From positions 62,001 to 126,000 of the forward strand of contig JAHBVH010000015.1 of assembly GCA_019637645.1 (NCBI GenBank): DNA of 64,000 bases, in the 5' to 3' direction. Positions 50,032 through 60,221 of this stretch are shown piece after piece. The stretch's first letter is position 1. Each line of letters begins with the position of its first letter. A model generated the notes under the pieces. That model saw only the letters and a list, made by a program, of their open reading frames with translations, was not told where the DNA came from and made no database searches. The stretch is from Caldilineaceae bacterium. Its GTDB lineage: Bacteria; Chloroflexota; Anaerolineae; Caldilineales; Caldilineaceae. Position numbers and translations under genes: made by a program.

Positions 50032-51900
50032 TTAGTCGCGCACGTCGGGGCCAGTGACGGTGAGGCGATAGGCAACTGGTGCGTCGCTATTATTTGTGAC
50101 GATGATATAATAACGGACGCTCCCTTCCGAGCTGCCCACCCAGCGTAGCAAGCTGCGGTCACGCGTGTCACCGCTCTCGGCAATGGCAAAGGCTGGCGTA
50201 CCCATGCCGGTTGGGGTGAAATCTTCGCTATTTTGCCACTGGCGTACATTCTCGCCGGTCCACACTTCAAAGCTCAGCGCACCGGGTTGGGCCATGCGTA
50301 GCTCGACAATGGCATTGCTGGGTATTCCATCGGCATCACTCTCTTCATCAAAGACATATTCAAAGGTATACCAACGTTGTTCGCCAGCGGCCAACGTAGC
50401 GCGTTGGCCCGTGATCACATCGGCAGCGTCGGGTCCCATGCCGGTCATGCTCATCGTTGCGGTGTCTGTCATGCTGCTGGTATCATCCAGTGCTGTCGTG
50501 TCAGTCATCGCCATACTATCATCGGTGGTTGGGGTGTCCGTCATTGGCGTAGTGGCGGTCAGGGGTGTTGCAGGAGCCATGCTCGGAGCGGCCATGGTTG
50601 CCGCCGGGAAGGAAACGGTGGGGCCACTTACCAGCAAACGATAGGTGGCGGGCATATCCGTATTGTTCCGCACAAGTAAGTAATAGGTGACGGTCGCTTC
50701 GGCGCTGCCGACCCACCGCAGTAAGCTACGATCGCGGTCATCGTCCCCTTCTCCGATCGCAAAGGCAGGAGTACCGGCGCCCGTGGGGGTAAAGTCTTCG
50801 CCATTGCGCCAGCGGTCCACATCATCCTGCGACCACACTTCGAAACTGACACTACCTGGCGCTGCCATTCGCAGTTCAGCAAGGGCTTCGCTCGCATCAT
50901 TGTCCACCAGATCATCGTCATTTTCGGCTTCGTCAAAATCAACCTTAAAGGTATACCAACGTCGTTCACCTGCGGCCAAGGTGGTACGTTGGCCCGTTGG
51001 GGTCAGGGCATCATCAGGGCCGGTGCCACCCACCGGCATGGCGCTCGTATCCATCGCCGCCGTCTCCGTCATAATCGCGGTGTCGGCCATCGTGGTGTCG
51101 GTCATCGTGGTTGTCCCACTCATGTCCGTGCTCATGGCAGGAAAGGAGACAGTCGGGCCATTCACCGTGAGGGTATAGTTCATGGGGTTATCAGTATTGT
51201 TTTCGACGATGAGATAGTAGGTTACAGTGGCGCGGCTACCGCCAGCCCATCGCAATAGAGTGCGATCACGGTTATCGGCACCGGCACCAATGGCAAACGC
51301 GGGTGTCCCTGCGCCCGTTGGGGTGAAGTCTTCGCCATTGCGCCAGCGGTTCAGATCATCCTGCGACCATACTTCAAAGCTGATGCTGCCTGGCTCGTCC
51401 ATCTGTAGTTCGGCAATCACTTGGCTGGGGTTCTCGCCGACAGTATAGTCATACTTAAAGACATACCAACGACGGGCGTGCGGATCTAACGTTGTTGTTT
51501 CACCCGTTGGCGAAAGGGCATCATCAGGGCCGGTGCCACCCAGCATACTCATCGCGGGTGCCATGTCCGCGTTGTCCATCGTCTCTGTCACCGTCTCTGT
51601 CACCGTCTCTACATCGTCCGGTGTCGTCGTGTCAGTCATCGCCATGGTGTCAGTCATCATGATAGTGTCAGTCATCGCCATGGTGTCAGTCATCATGATA
51701 GTGTCAGTCATCGCCATGGTATCTGTAATCTGCTGGCGCTGGCCGAGCGTCCCGGGCGCGCCTAGTGCCACGGCGAAACGTGCGCTGCGGGCATCTTTCG
51801 CCGCCGCTGCTGGCCCCAGTAGTCCACCGAAGAGCACCATCAGCAAGAGGGCCGCCGTCATGGCGGCCACCACTCGATAACTGCGCTGCATAAAATTCAT
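50032..51900 (-). CDS. Secreted protein with three ~140-residue repeats and Met/Thr-rich linkers
   Basis: A 622-residue exported protein. A signal segment (VVAAMTAALLLMVLFGGLLGPAAA) is followed by three similar domains. Each begins with a WY.F motif (RWYVFKYD, RWYTFKVD, RWYTFEYVF) and contains SFEVWSQDD.(D/N)RWRNGEDFTPTGAGTPAFAIG, a DR(T/S)LLRW motif and an ATVTYYLIV.NNTD.P..Y.L.V.GP.V ending. This resembles pre-peptidase (PPC) beta-sandwich domains but is not a certain match. Linkers are Met/Thr/Asp-rich, such as repeated TMAMTDTIMMTD, encoded by an 18-36 bp tandem DNA repeat. An AAAGGAGC site precedes the ATG. It is likely a surface or secreted binding protein. Confidence 0.8.
   Translation of the reverse strand: MNFMQRSYRVVAAMTAALLLMVLFGGLLGPAAAAKDARSARFAVALGAPGTLGQRQQITDTMAMTDTIMMTDTMAMTDTIMMTDTMAMTDTTTPDDVETVTETVTETMDNADMAPAMSMLGGTGPDDALSPTGETTTLDPHARRWYVFKYDYTVGENPSQVIAELQMDEPGSISFEVWSQDDLNRWRNGEDFTPTGAGTPAFAIGAGADNRDRTLLRWAGGSRATVTYYLIVENNTDNPMNYTLTVNGPTVSFPAMSTDMSGTTTMTDTTMADTAIMTETAAMDTSAMPVGGTGPDDALTPTGQRTTLAAGERRWYTFKVDFDEAENDDDLVDNDASEALAELRMAAPGSVSFEVWSQDDVDRWRNGEDFTPTGAGTPAFAIGEGDDDRDRSLLRWVGSAEATVTYYLLVRNNTDMPATYRLLVSGPTVSFPAATMAAPSMAPATPLTATTPMTDTPTTDDSMAMTDTTALDDTSSMTDTATMSMTGMGPDAADVITGQRATLAAGEQRWYTFEYVFDEESDADGIPSNAIVELRMAQPGALSFEVWTGENVRQWQNSEDFTPTGMGTPAFAIAESGDTRDRSLLRWVGSSEGSVRYYIIVTNNSDAPVAYRLTVTGPDVRD
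51638..51719. repeat. Coding tandem repeat (Met/Thr/Asp linker)
   Basis: Repeated units of the type GTCAGTCATCGCCATGGT and GTCAGTCATCATGATAGT alternate for about 80 bp, encoding TDTMAMTDTIMM in the N-terminal linker of the secreted repeat protein. Unit identity is high, so copy number may vary between strains. Confidence 0.8.
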
Positions 51901-52247
51901 AGAGAGCTCCTTTTGTTGATTTTTTGCTCGATTCCGCTACGAACAGCATGTTATCCATGCAGGGGTCTCAATAACGCATCCACCCTAGCGCAAATTGTTG
52001 TAAATTACCTATGCCTAGATATAACCCCTGTATAGAAATGAGGCATATCCTCGGCTGGGCTCTTCCCCTGCCGCGCTAGGATAGGTGTGGTTGATATGTC
52101 CACAGACCCTTGCGCGCTTTGTGGGGTCACTTACTTGAAGGGGAACCCAATTTATGATTACATGGACGCATCCACTCTGGTTGGCAGGATCGCTCATCCC
52201 GTCTGTGCCACCTAGCACTCTTCTTGCTTGCCAAAGGAAAGCGATCT

Positions 52248-53525
52248 ATGTCATTTAGCGAATTTTTGAAGCGCTTTTTTCTTGTCTTATTGGTCTTTCT
52301 GCTGTGGATTGGCCTCTGGGCAGCCCGGGCAACGCTGCTGCTCGGGTTTGCCGCAGTTGTCATTGCTGTGGGAATTAGCATTCCGGCGGATTGGCTTCAG
52401 CGGCGGCACTTGCGCCGGGGTTGGGCCATTGCCATCGCGGCCATAAGTGTTCTCTTTGTCGCGGTTTTGTTGATCTTGTTAGTTCTCCCCCAGTTACTCA
52501 CGGGTTTGATCGACCTCTTTGGCAATCTTCCCACCGCCTTCAGCGCGTTGGGCGCGCTCTACGCGGATCTACGCGAACGCTCTACCTTTCTGCAGGCCGC
52601 CCTGCAACCGTTGCCTGCGCTAGGGCCAGAAGCCGCCATCACCTCGGAGCAAGCGGGCCAGATTTTGGACCAGTTGATCGGGGCCAGCATGGCGATTGCA
52701 CCGAGTCTGCTCGGTGGTGTTAGCAGCGTTGTCACGGTTTTGGTCAATCTGGTCTTCGTCTTTTTTATTGCGATCTTCTTCTTGGTAGATCCGCAAAGTT
52801 ACGCCAAAGCCGTGCTCTTCTTGACGCCACGCCAACACCATCCACGCGTGATTGAGATCTGGAACGAACTCTATCGGACGATTCGGCTTTGGATCTCAGC
52901 ACTCTCGCTCTCCATAGTCATCACCATGGCGCTCGTTTGGCTGATCTTGGGGGTCTTGCTGGGGATGCCCAATGCGGTCGTCGTGGCCGTCTTTGCTGGC
53001 CTTGCTACCTTCATCCCGAATATCGGTGCGCTCCTACCCCTGATCCCGATCACCGTCTTCACTTTGGCCAGCAATCCTGCTCAATTGGTAGTCTATGCAC
53101 CGGTCTATTTACTGATTCAATTGCTGGAGAGCAATGTCATTACGCCATCGATTGTCAAAGCCGAGTTGGAAATCCCGCCGGGGGGGCTCATGATCTTCCA
53201 ACTCCTGGCAACGCTGGCCTTGGGCGCGTTGGGGCTGCTGCTTGCCGTGCCGATGTTGGCTGTCTTGATTGTGCTAGTGCGCGAAATCTACAGCTATGAT
53301 CTGCTTGGCTTACGGCACACAGCCATTACGCTGCAAGCCGATCCGCACGGCAAACTTGCCTTTAATGAAGTACAGGTGGTTGAAGTAACGACACCCCTTG
53401 TGCCCGTTTCACCCAAGTCAGCAGACCTGGGAGCGGCGCAGTCACTAGCTGTTCGTGGTACTCAAGCAGTCACTTCCGGTAAGGACTTATCGAAAAAAGG
53501 TGTAATCCGGCGTAAGCGCAAATAA
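52248..53525 (+). CDS. AI-2E family transporter (TqsA/YdiK-like)
   Basis: A 425-residue polytopic membrane protein of the AI-2E transporter family (PF01594-type), some of which export autoinducer-2 while many have other or unknown substrates. Features are LLLGFAAVVIAVGISIPADWLQRR near the start, VNLVFVFFIAIFFLVDPQSY, and the conserved C-terminal PNAVVVAVFAGLATFIPNIGALLPLIPI ... LLESNVITPSIVKAELEIPPG. The C-terminus adds about 60 polar residues ending in KKGVIRRKRK. The ATG at 52248 has an AAAGGAAAG site. Confidence 0.9.
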   Translation: MSFSEFLKRFFLVLLVFLLWIGLWAARATLLLGFAAVVIAVGISIPADWLQRRHLRRGWAIAIAAISVLFVAVLLILLVLPQLLTGLIDLFGNLPTAFSALGALYADLRERSTFLQAALQPLPALGPEAAITSEQAGQILDQLIGASMAIAPSLLGGVSSVVTVLVNLVFVFFIAIFFLVDPQSYAKAVLFLTPRQHHPRVIEIWNELYRTIRLWISALSLSIVITMALVWLILGVLLGMPNAVVVAVFAGLATFIPNIGALLPLIPITVFTLASNPAQLVVYAPVYLLIQLLESNVITPSIVKAELEIPPGGLMIFQLLATLALGALGLLLAVPMLAVLIVLVREIYSYDLLGLRHTAITLQADPHGKLAFNEVQVVEVTTPLVPVSPKSADLGAAQSLAVRGTQAVTSGKDLSKKGVIRRKRK

Positions 53526-53539
53526 GACAAAAATACATA

Positions 53540-53568
53540 TTGTCCATAACACGTTCACATGCTATACT
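53540..53568 (+). promoter_or_regulatory. Sigma-70-type promoter of the hybrid kinase gene
   Basis: TTGTCC (53540-53545) and TATACT (53563-53568) are separated by 17 bp. It lies about 120 bp before the kinase start and gives a leader of about 110 nt. Confidence 0.65.
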
Positions 53569-53686
53569 AGGCCGAATCTAACAGTGTTAGAAAGTTAGCT
53601 ATCTGTCGATATTTGCCAGGTTGCAGCAAATATGCTTACCAGTGCGTATAGCTGCGTCAAGGCATTAGATAGGACTGGCGAGGAAC

Positions 53687-56600
53687 GTGACGAAGCACAG
53701 GCAACACGAGCAAAATCTCCAAGCAAAGGTGCCTGTCATGCCGCAGTCGCTCCACCACAGCACGCCGTCCTCTGCTGAAGACAACCCTAGCGTACCTGAT
53801 CTATATCGTGCGATTTTTGAGCAAGCAACCGATGCACTCTTCCTGACCGATGCACAAGGGCGTTGCTATGCTGTGAACCGCCAGGGCTGTCACCTGCTCG
53901 GTTATGCACAAGCTGATCTGCTCCAACGTTCGTTCCAGACACTTTTGCCAACCCAGACCCAGCGCGCTCCTCTCTTCGCTCCGCAGGAACTTGCCCAGGA
54001 ACAGCACTGGCGTGTGGATGACCATCTGCAGCACAAGCAGGGCGATTGGCTACCGGTGACCATTCAAGGTCAGTGTTTGCCAAATGGGTATCAACTACTA
54101 CGGGTGCGCCCACGCCAACCACGGCAGCCGCCTTTCACGTCACCAGCCGGGTATTTGCAAACATTCGACAAGAACATCCGTGGCTTGTTGGCTGATCAGC
54201 TTCCGCTGCCAGACTTATTCCAAGAAGTGGCCCAACAGCTTGTTGCCTGGCTTGGTGACGGCTGTTTTATTCATCAATGTGATGAAGCGCAGCAGTGGCT
54301 CCAGCTAGTCGCCCACAGCACTCGAGCGCCACTCGATCCAACGTACAACCCTGCTCCTACCCCGTTAACGCTGCTACCGCTCTGGGCGGTGGGACCACAG
54401 CAACAGGTCTTTCATCAAGGTCAGCCCTTGTTTCTCACCACAGCTTCCGCTGAGCGCGGTTCACCTGCGACGGAAAGCACACTGGGGGAAAGCACACTGG
54501 GGGAAAGTACGCTGGGGGCTACTGGGGAAACCTCCTATGACTGGCTTATCATCCCTTTCTTGGTAGAGGAACAGGTGCGTGGGGTGTTCACCCTACTCCG
54601 CCGCTCAGCCAACTGGCCGCCCTTTACCCAAACCGAGCTCCAGCTTGTCCAGGATCTCCTCTGTCATCTCGCGCTTGCGCTGCAATCGGCTCACTTGGCC
54701 CAACGCGTCCACCAAGAGCAGGCCGTACGCCAACAGACGATCGACCTCTTGCAGGAACATGAGACCCACTTTCTTGCTCTCATGGCGGTTTCGACCCAAC
54801 TGGTTTGGGCGACCGATACGACAGGCGCGAGCCTTGAAGCGTTATTCTTTTCCCAGGCAGCGGAGCCACATCCCGAGCAATGGTTGGAGACCGATTGGAC
54901 GCAGCGGATCCACCCCAATGATCAACCTCTTTTCGAAGCAGCCAAGCAGCAAGCCATGGCGACCGGCTCGCCCTATGAAGTCATTCACCGCCTCCGCATG
55001 GCCGATGGGAACTATCGTTGGCAGCGCTCGCGGGCGCGCCCCCAATATAATGCCGCCGGGCAGTTGGTCCGCTGGTACGGGATCACCGATGATGTCCATG
55101 CCTTGCGCATGGCCGAAGAAGCCTTGCGGGACGAACAAGAAAAGTTGAGCAAGATCGCGGCAACGGTGCCAGGGATCATCTATGTCTTTCGCCAACAAAC
55201 TGATGGTGCCCTCTCGCTGATCTATATGAGCCCAGGCGTTACTACCCTCAGCGGCCTCTCTTTGGAAAAGATCAAAGAGGATATGGCCTACCTGTTTTCT
55301 GCTTTGCACCCCGATGATCTAGCCAAAATTCAGAACACCATCGCCCAAAGCACCCACCAATTACAGAAACAGGTTATTGAATTTCGGATCTGCACACCGG
55401 ACCAAGGGGAGATCTGGCTAGAATCACGGGCCGTGCCAGAACCGACGCCCAATGGATACACCCTTTGGTATGGCTTCATTACCGATATTACCGAGCGTAA
55501 ACGGGTCCAAGAGCAACTGAGCTATCAGGCCGATCTCCTGCAAAATGTGACCGATGCGATTATTGCCACCGATCACAATTTCCATATCACCAGTTGGAAT
55601 CAAGGGGCCGAAGCTCTCTATGGCTGGCGCGCCGTGGAAGTTATGGGCAAGCACGTACATACGATGTTGGCCCCTAAATATTACAATACTTCGCGCGAGC
55701 AAGTACTCCAGCAACTAAGCCGTACGGGCCATTGGAAAGGGGAAGTAGAGCAGAGACACAAGGAGAGTAAGTCGATCCTGGTGATGGTTTCTCTTTCCTG
55801 GATTAAGGATAGCACAGGGGCCATCATTGGCACGGTTGGCGTTGCACGCGATATTAGCGAGCAAAAGCGAAATGAAGAAGCACTGCGTCAGTCGGAAGAG
55901 CGCTTCACCAAAGCCTTCCATGCCAATCCAACGGCGTTAAGCATCATTCGCCTGGCTGATGGGCATATTGTGGATGTGAATGCGAGCTTCTTGCAGCTAT
56001 ATGGCTATGCCCGCGAACAAGTGGTGCACCATTCCACCAAAGATATGCCCATCTTCCTTTCGCAGCAAACGCGTAAAGACCTCCCAGAGCTATTACATCA
56101 GCGTGGTAGAGTGCATAATTATGAAACGAGTACCCTCACCCAAACAGGGGAGCTCTTATATGTGCTGCTCTCCATGGAAATTTTCGATTTAGCGGGAGAG
56201 GCCCACACGCTGGTCACTACCATTGATATTACGGCCCACAAACAGGCCGAAGAGCGCCTCAAGCTCGCCCTCTCTGCGACCCAAATGGGCGTTTGGGAAT
56301 GGGAAGTAAAGACGGATCAATTCTTTATGTCGCCAGAGTGCTGTCCCATCTTTGGTCTTGAACAATTTGGCCGTTCGCGCCAAGACTTTGCCCACTTGAT
56401 CCCGCCCGATGAATTGGGTCCCTTTATCGCTGCCTTCGACCATGCCCTGGCCCAGCGCACCATCTACAGCTATGAATTTCGGATCATTCGGCCCGATGGG
56501 GCAGAGCGCTGGGTCTATCATCTCGGGCGCGCCAGCTATGACCAAAATGGCGAGCCCATCCGTGTTCTGGGGATTGCCCAAGACATTACGGAACGCCGAC

Positions 56601-57808
56601 AAGCCCTGGCCGCCCAAGCCAAGCTAGCAGAACAGTTACGTCAAGCCCAGAAGATGGAAACGATTGGCCGTTTAGCCGGTGGGGTCGCCCATGATTTTAA
56701 CAATTTATTGACCGTGATCCAGGGTTATTGCGATCTAATGCTCGCCAAGATGAGGCAAGATGACCCGCTGAAGAGTAAGCTAGAACAGATCCAAAAAGCC
56801 GGTCACCGGGCCGCCGCACTCACCAATCAACTGTTAGCCTTTAGCCGTAAGCAGATCCTGTCCCAAACGGTACTTGATCTAAACCATTTGGTCGCTAATC
56901 TCCAAGAGATACTAGGGCGATTGATCGGTGAAGATATTATCCTGACCACCAAGCTCCAGCCGGCGTTGTGGTCTATTACAGCCGATCCCAGCCAGCTTGA
57001 ACAAGTCATTATGAATCTGGTGGTCAATGCCCGCGATGCCATGCCGATTGGTGGGCATTTGACCATCGAAACGGCCAACGTACAGCGCGAAGCTTTTTAT
57101 CTACAAGAAGAGCAAAGCGAATCATTATCAGGCCCATGTGTGATGTTAGCCGTCACAGATACAGGGTATGGGATGGATGAACAGTTGCAAAAACTTATCT
57201 TTGAGCCTTTTTTTACCACCAAGGAGCCTGGCAAAGGTACAGGATTGGGCTTAGCAACTGTCTATGGCATTGTCAAACAAAGTGGCGGTGATATTCTGGT
57301 CTACAGCGAAGTGGGCTATGGCTCGACCTTCAAAGTCTATCTTCCCGCCAACCGTGATCGCCAGCAAGAGCAGAGCGCCCCCACCGCCATGCCCCCAGCT
57401 AACCGGGGGTATGAGACCATTTTGTTAGTTGAGGATGAAGAAATGGTGCGTAAATTGGTCCAAACCGCCCTCGAAGACAAAGGCTATACCATTATCGAAG
57501 CGCACTATACCAACGATGCACTGACCTTAGCCCGCGACTATCCAGGGACCATTGATCTAGTCATGACCGATGTAGTGATGCCCCAAATGAGTGGACGCGA
57601 ATTAGCCAAAGCGCTGATGGAAATGCGACCCGCCATCAAGGTATTGTTTACCTCCGGCTATACCGATGATGCCGTTGTGCGTCATGGCCTCTTAACCGCC
57701 GAAGTTGAATTTCTCCCCAAGCCTTTTTCTGCCACCACGCTCGCACAAAAGGTGCGCGCCGTGCTCGATAAACCCGCTAGCACGCCCTCACCAACATCAC
57801 CAGCCTAA
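53687..57808 (+). CDS. Soluble hybrid histidine kinase (PAS, GAF, five PAS, HisKA, HATPase, REC)
   Basis: A 1373-residue cytoplasmic sensor kinase without membrane spans. Domain order: PAS (about 38-142), GAF (about 175-340), PAS (358), PAS (486), PAS (614), PAS (739), PAS (857), HisKA (about 985-1055), HATPase (about 1095-1215) and REC (about 1240-1360). The H-box is [21 protein letters not shown], with N-box [10 protein letters not shown] and G-boxes DTGYGMDE and [14 protein letters not shown]. The receiver has LLVEDEE, phospho-Asp [17 protein letters not shown] and a Lys in LPKPF. The GTG at 53687 is close to AGGA; an ATG at 53738 with AAAGGTG is an alternative start. A three-copy TLGES repeat lies at about residues 265-280. 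No response regulator is adjacent. Confidence 0.93.
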   Translation: MTKHRQHEQNLQAKVPVMPQSLHHSTPSSAEDNPSVPDLYRAIFEQATDALFLTDAQGRCYAVNRQGCHLLGYAQADLLQRSFQTLLPTQTQRAPLFAPQELAQEQHWRVDDHLQHKQGDWLPVTIQGQCLPNGYQLLRVRPRQPRQPPFTSPAGYLQTFDKNIRGLLADQLPLPDLFQEVAQQLVAWLGDGCFIHQCDEAQQWLQLVAHSTRAPLDPTYNPAPTPLTLLPLWAVGPQQQVFHQGQPLFLTTASAERGSPATESTLGESTLGESTLGATGETSYDWLIIPFLVEEQVRGVFTLLRRSANWPPFTQTELQLVQDLLCHLALALQSAHLAQRVHQEQAVRQQTIDLLQEHETHFLALMAVSTQLVWATDTTGASLEALFFSQAAEPHPEQWLETDWTQRIHPNDQPLFEAAKQQAMATGSPYEVIHRLRMADGNYRWQRSRARPQYNAAGQLVRWYGITDDVHALRMAEEALRDEQEKLSKIAATVPGIIYVFRQQTDGALSLIYMSPGVTTLSGLSLEKIKEDMAYLFSALHPDDLAKIQNTIAQSTHQLQKQVIEFRICTPDQGEIWLESRAVPEPTPNGYTLWYGFITDITERKRVQEQLSYQADLLQNVTDAIIATDHNFHITSWNQGAEALYGWRAVEVMGKHVHTMLAPKYYNTSREQVLQQLSRTGHWKGEVEQRHKESKSILVMVSLSWIKDSTGAIIGTVGVARDISEQKRNEEALRQSEERFTKAFHANPTALSIIRLADGHIVDVNASFLQLYGYAREQVVHHSTKDMPIFLSQQTRKDLPELLHQRGRVHNYETSTLTQTGELLYVLLSMEIFDLAGEAHTLVTTIDITAHKQAEERLKLALSATQMGVWEWEVKTDQFFMSPECCPIFGLEQFGRSRQDFAHLIPPDELGPFIAAFDHALAQRTIYSYEFRIIRPDGAERWVYHLGRASYDQNGEPIRVLGIAQDITERRQALAAQAKLAEQLRQAQKMETIGRLAGGVAHDFNNLLTVIQGYCDLMLAKMRQDDPLKSKLEQIQKAGHRAAALTNQLLAFSRKQILSQTVLDLNHLVANLQEILGRLIGEDIILTTKLQPALWSITADPSQLEQVIMNLVVNARDAMPIGGHLTIETANVQREAFYLQEEQSESLSGPCVMLAVTDTGYGMDEQLQKLIFEPFFTTKEPGKGTGLGLATVYGIVKQSGGDILVYSEVGYGSTFKVYLPANRDRQQEQSAPTAMPPANRGYETILLVEDEEMVRKLVQTALEDKGYTIIEAHYTNDALTLARDYPGTIDLVMTDVVMPQMSGRELAKALMEMRPAIKVLFTSGYTDDAVVRHGLLTAEVEFLPKPFSATTLAQKVRAVLDKPASTPSPTSPA

Positions 57809-57814
57809 CACCGC

Positions 57815-59317
57815 CTAGAGCCTTGCTTGGTGAAGCGGACGCAAAGCGGCGTATAGGTGTTGGTAGACTGCCTGAAAAGCTGCTTCATAAAAGGCTGCAT
57901 CAGTAGCAACTGGCGCAATCGTTGTCTGCTCAAACCGTAGCTGGGTCAGCGCCGTGGGTAAGTTCGGGTAAACACCTGCACCCACCCCGCCCAAAATGGC
58001 AGCCCCCAAAGCCGTACTCTCTTTGGCGCTCACCACCGTCAGTGGATGGTTCAAAATGCTCGCTTTAATACAGGTATAGAGCTGATTATACGCACCACCA
58101 CCGGCCACATAGACCTTGCCGAGCTGGGCTAGCTGCATATAATCCAGCAATGGCTCTAAAGAATAGCGCACTTCGTATGACAGCCCTTCTAGCAGGGCGC
58201 GAAAGAGGGTACTCCGCTTCATGTCGGTGTGCAGCCCAATAAAAGCGCCGCGCGATAAGGGATCGACATGGGGCGAGTTGGCTAAGCGCAGATGGGGCAG
58301 GAAGAAAGCGCCCAAACTGCCTGCCGCAACTTGTTCGGCCTCTGCAATGAGCGTGGTATAGTCAGCTGCCCCACCACAATTTTCCCGAAACCAATCCACG
58401 CTCGCGCCCGAGGTGTAGAGCCCGCCCAAGAGGTAATATTGGCCCGCGGCATGGACGCCCTGCGAATAGCCCTGCAAACCAAAGTTCGGGTCGGCCACGG
58501 GCTGATCAACCGGCAGGAAGATCGCTTCCGCAGTGCCGATTGAGTTCAGCATATCACCAACCTGTGTAACCCCCAACGCCAACGCACCCAGCACATGATC
58601 ATGTCCCCCCACCGCGACTTGGGCATGGGTGGGTAGCCCTGTCATTTGGGCCACCGCAGGCAAAACCGGTCCCAAGCGGGTGCCACTCGCCTGTAGCGGT
58701 GCGAGAATGGCCGGATCAATGCCCGCCGCGGTGATGAGATCCGTTGCCCATTGCCGTTGGTGAAGGTTAAGACAGAGGGTGCGGGAGGCGAGCGAGAAAT
58801 CGGCAGCCGGGACACCACAGAGGCGATAGGCAATATAGTCGGCCATGTTCAGCCACAAACGCGTTTGGGCCAAGATGGCTGGCTCGTGATCGCGCAGCCA
58901 ACGGAGCTTACAGAGACTAAAGATCGATTGGACCGCACTCCCCGTCACCGCAAAGATCGCCGCCTGTCCAAGCGCTTCTTCTAACCAAGCGGCCTGTGCT
59001 GTGGTACGACCATCAAACCAGGCGATCGCTTCATAGAGGGGCTGACCGTGCGCGTCTAAAGGCACCGCCGTTTCGCCATAACTGGCAACGGCTAGGCCAA
59101 CAATCCGCTCTGCATCCACCTGTGCTGTGACAGTACGTAGACCATGGATAACAGCATTCCATGTCTCTTCTGGATCAAAATAGGCCCAATTGGGGCGTGG
59201 ATAGTGGGTTGGGGTGCGCACACTCGCTTGGGCCACCGTCGCGCCAGTCGGGTCGAAGAGAATGGTTTTGATATTGGTCGTGCCAATGTCGATGCCAAGC
59301 AGTAACGGATCCGCCAT
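57815..59317 (-). CDS. FGGY-family carbohydrate kinase
   Basis: A 500-residue sugar kinase of the FGGY group (gluconokinase, xylulokinase, glycerokinase-like). ATP-site features are LLLGIDIGTTNIKTILFDPTG at the start and VAGGGAYNQLYTCIKASIL near the C-terminus. The substrate domain has AIAWFDGRTTAQAAWLEE and VAVGGHDHVLGALALGV. The overall sequence leans to the xylulokinase/gluconokinase branch. The ATG at 59317 is placed by family alignment; no ribosome binding site is clear, and an in-frame upstream start at 59386 is possible. It converges on the hybrid kinase gene, 6 bp apart. Confidence 0.88.
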   Translation of the reverse strand: MADPLLLGIDIGTTNIKTILFDPTGATVAQASVRTPTHYPRPNWAYFDPEETWNAVIHGLRTVTAQVDAERIVGLAVASYGETAVPLDAHGQPLYEAIAWFDGRTTAQAAWLEEALGQAAIFAVTGSAVQSIFSLCKLRWLRDHEPAILAQTRLWLNMADYIAYRLCGVPAADFSLASRTLCLNLHQRQWATDLITAAGIDPAILAPLQASGTRLGPVLPAVAQMTGLPTHAQVAVGGHDHVLGALALGVTQVGDMLNSIGTAEAIFLPVDQPVADPNFGLQGYSQGVHAAGQYYLLGGLYTSGASVDWFRENCGGAADYTTLIAEAEQVAAGSLGAFFLPHLRLANSPHVDPLSRGAFIGLHTDMKRSTLFRALLEGLSYEVRYSLEPLLDYMQLAQLGKVYVAGGGAYNQLYTCIKASILNHPLTVVSAKESTALGAAILGGVGAGVYPNLPTALTQLRFEQTTIAPVATDAAFYEAAFQAVYQHLYAALRPLHQARL

Positions 59318-59396
59318 AGGAGAGAACCTGCCAATCTTATGCTGTTGGTTTGGGAAAAGGGAGTACCGCGACCGTGCAAATTGCACAATTGGGGAG

Positions 59397-59466
59397 GAGT
59401 TACGCCGTTGGCTGGAGCCTTGACCGGTTTTCTAAACCGGTCAAGGCTGGTCCAAATGTGTAACAC
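59397..59466. repeat. Palindromic repeat, GACCGGTTT-stem variant
   Basis: Arms AGCCTTGACCGGTTT and AAACCGGTCAAGGCT (59416-59430 and 59434-59448) pair perfectly around a 3-nt loop. The flanks GAGTTACGCCGTTGG and CCAAATGTGTAAC resemble the ends of the 83-bp element at 13.5 kb. The stem sequence differs from the AGACCTGACAGGTTT copies while the architecture is kept. Confidence 0.8.
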
Positions 59467-59475
59467 CATCCCTTT

Positions 59476-60126
59476 TTATTCCGTCGGCTGAATAACCCCA
59501 GCCAGATGTGCGATGAGGTCGTGAAAGTGCAGGCGCCATACTTCACGGCCATCATGCTCCACATGTTCAAAATGGGTGATCCCAGTATTGTGGGTCCAGA
59601 TCTCACAGCGCCGCCACGGCCCAATATTAAAGATATGATCAAAGACAGCATCGACGACACCCCCGTGACAGACCGCAATCACCCGTTGCCCACGGTGGCG
59701 GCTGATCATATCTTCGACAAAGAGTCCAACCCGCGTGCGAAAGTGCATATAGGTTTCACTAAACTCATGGGGCAGCACCGCCGGGGCAAAGGGGCGCGCG
59801 GTGGCCCAGTAGTCGGCATATTTATCGGGCAGTTCATTTTCGCCCCACGGCGTATGATCCAACCGATTACTCCCCACCTCGCGGAGGCGGTCATCAAATT
59901 GAATATCGCGCTGATAGGCTTGTGCCACTTGGGCCGCCGTTTCCCGCGCGCGGCGCATAGTGCTAGCATAGAGAAAATCTGGCGGTGGCACATGCCCTGG
60001 CAGCCAAGCCCCCAATGCGCTGGCTTGCTCTTGTCCCAATTCGGTCAATGGCTCATCACTATTCCGCCCCAACCAATCGGGCAGATTGACGTAACTCTGC
60101 CCATGACGAATTAAATAAAGATGCAC
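59476..60126 (-). CDS. Histidine phosphatase family protein (PhoE-like)
   Basis: A 216-residue phosphoglycerate-mutase-like phosphatase with the full catalytic motif [12 protein letters not shown], then [20 protein letters not shown] and the second His in [14 protein letters not shown]. The order and length fit broad-specificity PhoE/GpmB-type phosphatases. It is 159 bp upstream of the FGGY kinase on the same strand, with a palindromic repeat in between. The substrate is unknown. Confidence 0.9.
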   Translation of the reverse strand: MHLYLIRHGQSYVNLPDWLGRNSDEPLTELGQEQASALGAWLPGHVPPPDFLYASTMRRARETAAQVAQAYQRDIQFDDRLREVGSNRLDHTPWGENELPDKYADYWATARPFAPAVLPHEFSETYMHFRTRVGLFVEDMISRHRGQRVIAVCHGGVVDAVFDHIFNIGPWRRCEIWTHNTGITHFEHVEHDGREVWRLHFHDLIAHLAGVIQPTE

Positions 60127-60179
60127 GGTTGTTTATACCCTTTCATAATAACAGTGAGACAGTACAATACTAGGATCCA

Positions 60180-60213
60180 CTGTCTTCTGTCCACTGTCTT
60201 CTGTCTTCTGCCC
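60180..60213. repeat. Short TCTGTCTTCTG-type tract
   Basis: Three to four imperfect CTGTCTTCTG units (CTGTCTTCTGTCCACTGTCT and following) lie between the histidine phosphatase and PIG-L genes, immediately before the end of the PIG-L gene on the minus strand. It belongs to the same class as the tracts at 9.1 and 35.5 kb. Confidence 0.8.
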
Positions 60214-60221
60214 CCACTCCC

